Positions 63,817-64,000 of a stretch of 64,000 nucleotides of DNA are shown here, piece by piece (the first letter of the stretch is position 1; the number at the start of each line of letters is the position of its first letter). The notes under the pieces are model-generated. The model was given only the letters and a program-made list of their open reading frames with translations. It did no database searches and was not told the origin of the DNA. Source of the DNA: Combretum micranthum (taxonomy: Eukaryota; Streptophyta; Magnoliopsida; Myrtales; Combretaceae); the NCBI GenBank assembly GCA_024138025.1, contig JAMXBD010002810.1:1-64000 (forward strand). The letters run 5' to 3'. The position numbers were made by a program, and so were the translations under genes.

Positions 63817-64000
63817 ACTAATGCATCTAAAGTAGCCACCACTTTACCTCCCCACCTAACAGAAAATTCCTCTCCATTTTTCTCTCAAAACAAACCCCGA
63901 AACACCACCACACCCATTTCCATGTCAAAATCCTATTAGGTATAAAACTTTCCATGCTTTACCTATTCTTCTAGCCATCTAAAAACCTTACTAATCTCTA

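Noticed and set aside
63614..63835. Plus-strand frame with repeated VDL/DLS words
   Set aside because: It is a translation of the 21-bp LTR repeat and has no start context or homology.

Overview
This window looks like nuclear DNA of a flowering plant, probably a dicot. It is strongly AT-rich, has intron-split genes with GT/AG borders, and is filled with plant transposon families: CACTA (En/Spm-type), Ty1/copia, a chromodomain Ty3/gypsy element, foldback MITEs and a pararetrovirus-like remnant. Almost every coding element lies on the minus strand. I cannot name the species.

Layout. (1) 1-7.7 kb holds a short tandem repeat, three decayed exons of a family S28 serine carboxypeptidase (951-1677), and a probable solo LTR (6025-6569) inserted in a small repeat array. 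(2) 7706-21150 is a 13.4-kb CACTA transposon with matching ends, a 3-bp target duplication and two multi-exon genes: a tnp2-type transposase (17774 down to about 13948) and a TNPA-like DNA-binding protein (13830 down to 8950). It also carries two unrelated subterminal repeat arrays, one at each end. Most of its reading frames are intact, so it is the best preserved system in the window. (3) 23239-28522 is an old copia element with two LTRs, an iMet-type primer site and a heavily mutated gag-pol. (4) 28708-37226 is a nine-exon S28 carboxypeptidase gene. It keeps all catalytic motifs and usable splice sites but has about four single-base frame breaks; its introns carry three MITEs. (5) 37627-49955 is a 3.3-3.5-kb tandem duplication. 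A 5.56-kb chromodomain gypsy element (39513-45067) sits in the first copy only, and the second copy preserves the empty site. (6) 50-59 kb is gene-free, AT-rich sequence with one clean hairpin. (7) 59.4-62.3 kb is a decayed pararetrovirus-like (Caulimoviridae-type) CP/RT/RNase H remnant, followed by the LTR, primer site and gag start of another gypsy element (about 62990-63816).

How it fits together. The two CACTA genes appear to share one transcription unit, as tnpA and tnpD do in maize En/Spm: a strong splice acceptor lies 7 nt before the TNPA start codon. The evenly spaced 51/52-bp motif array upstream of them is a good candidate for the element's own protein-binding region. The retroelements are all degenerate. 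Several differences between sister copies (LTR pairs, S28 exons) are one-base run-length changes, which could reflect pseudogenisation or consensus errors in a long-read assembly. Frame breaks should be read with that in mind.
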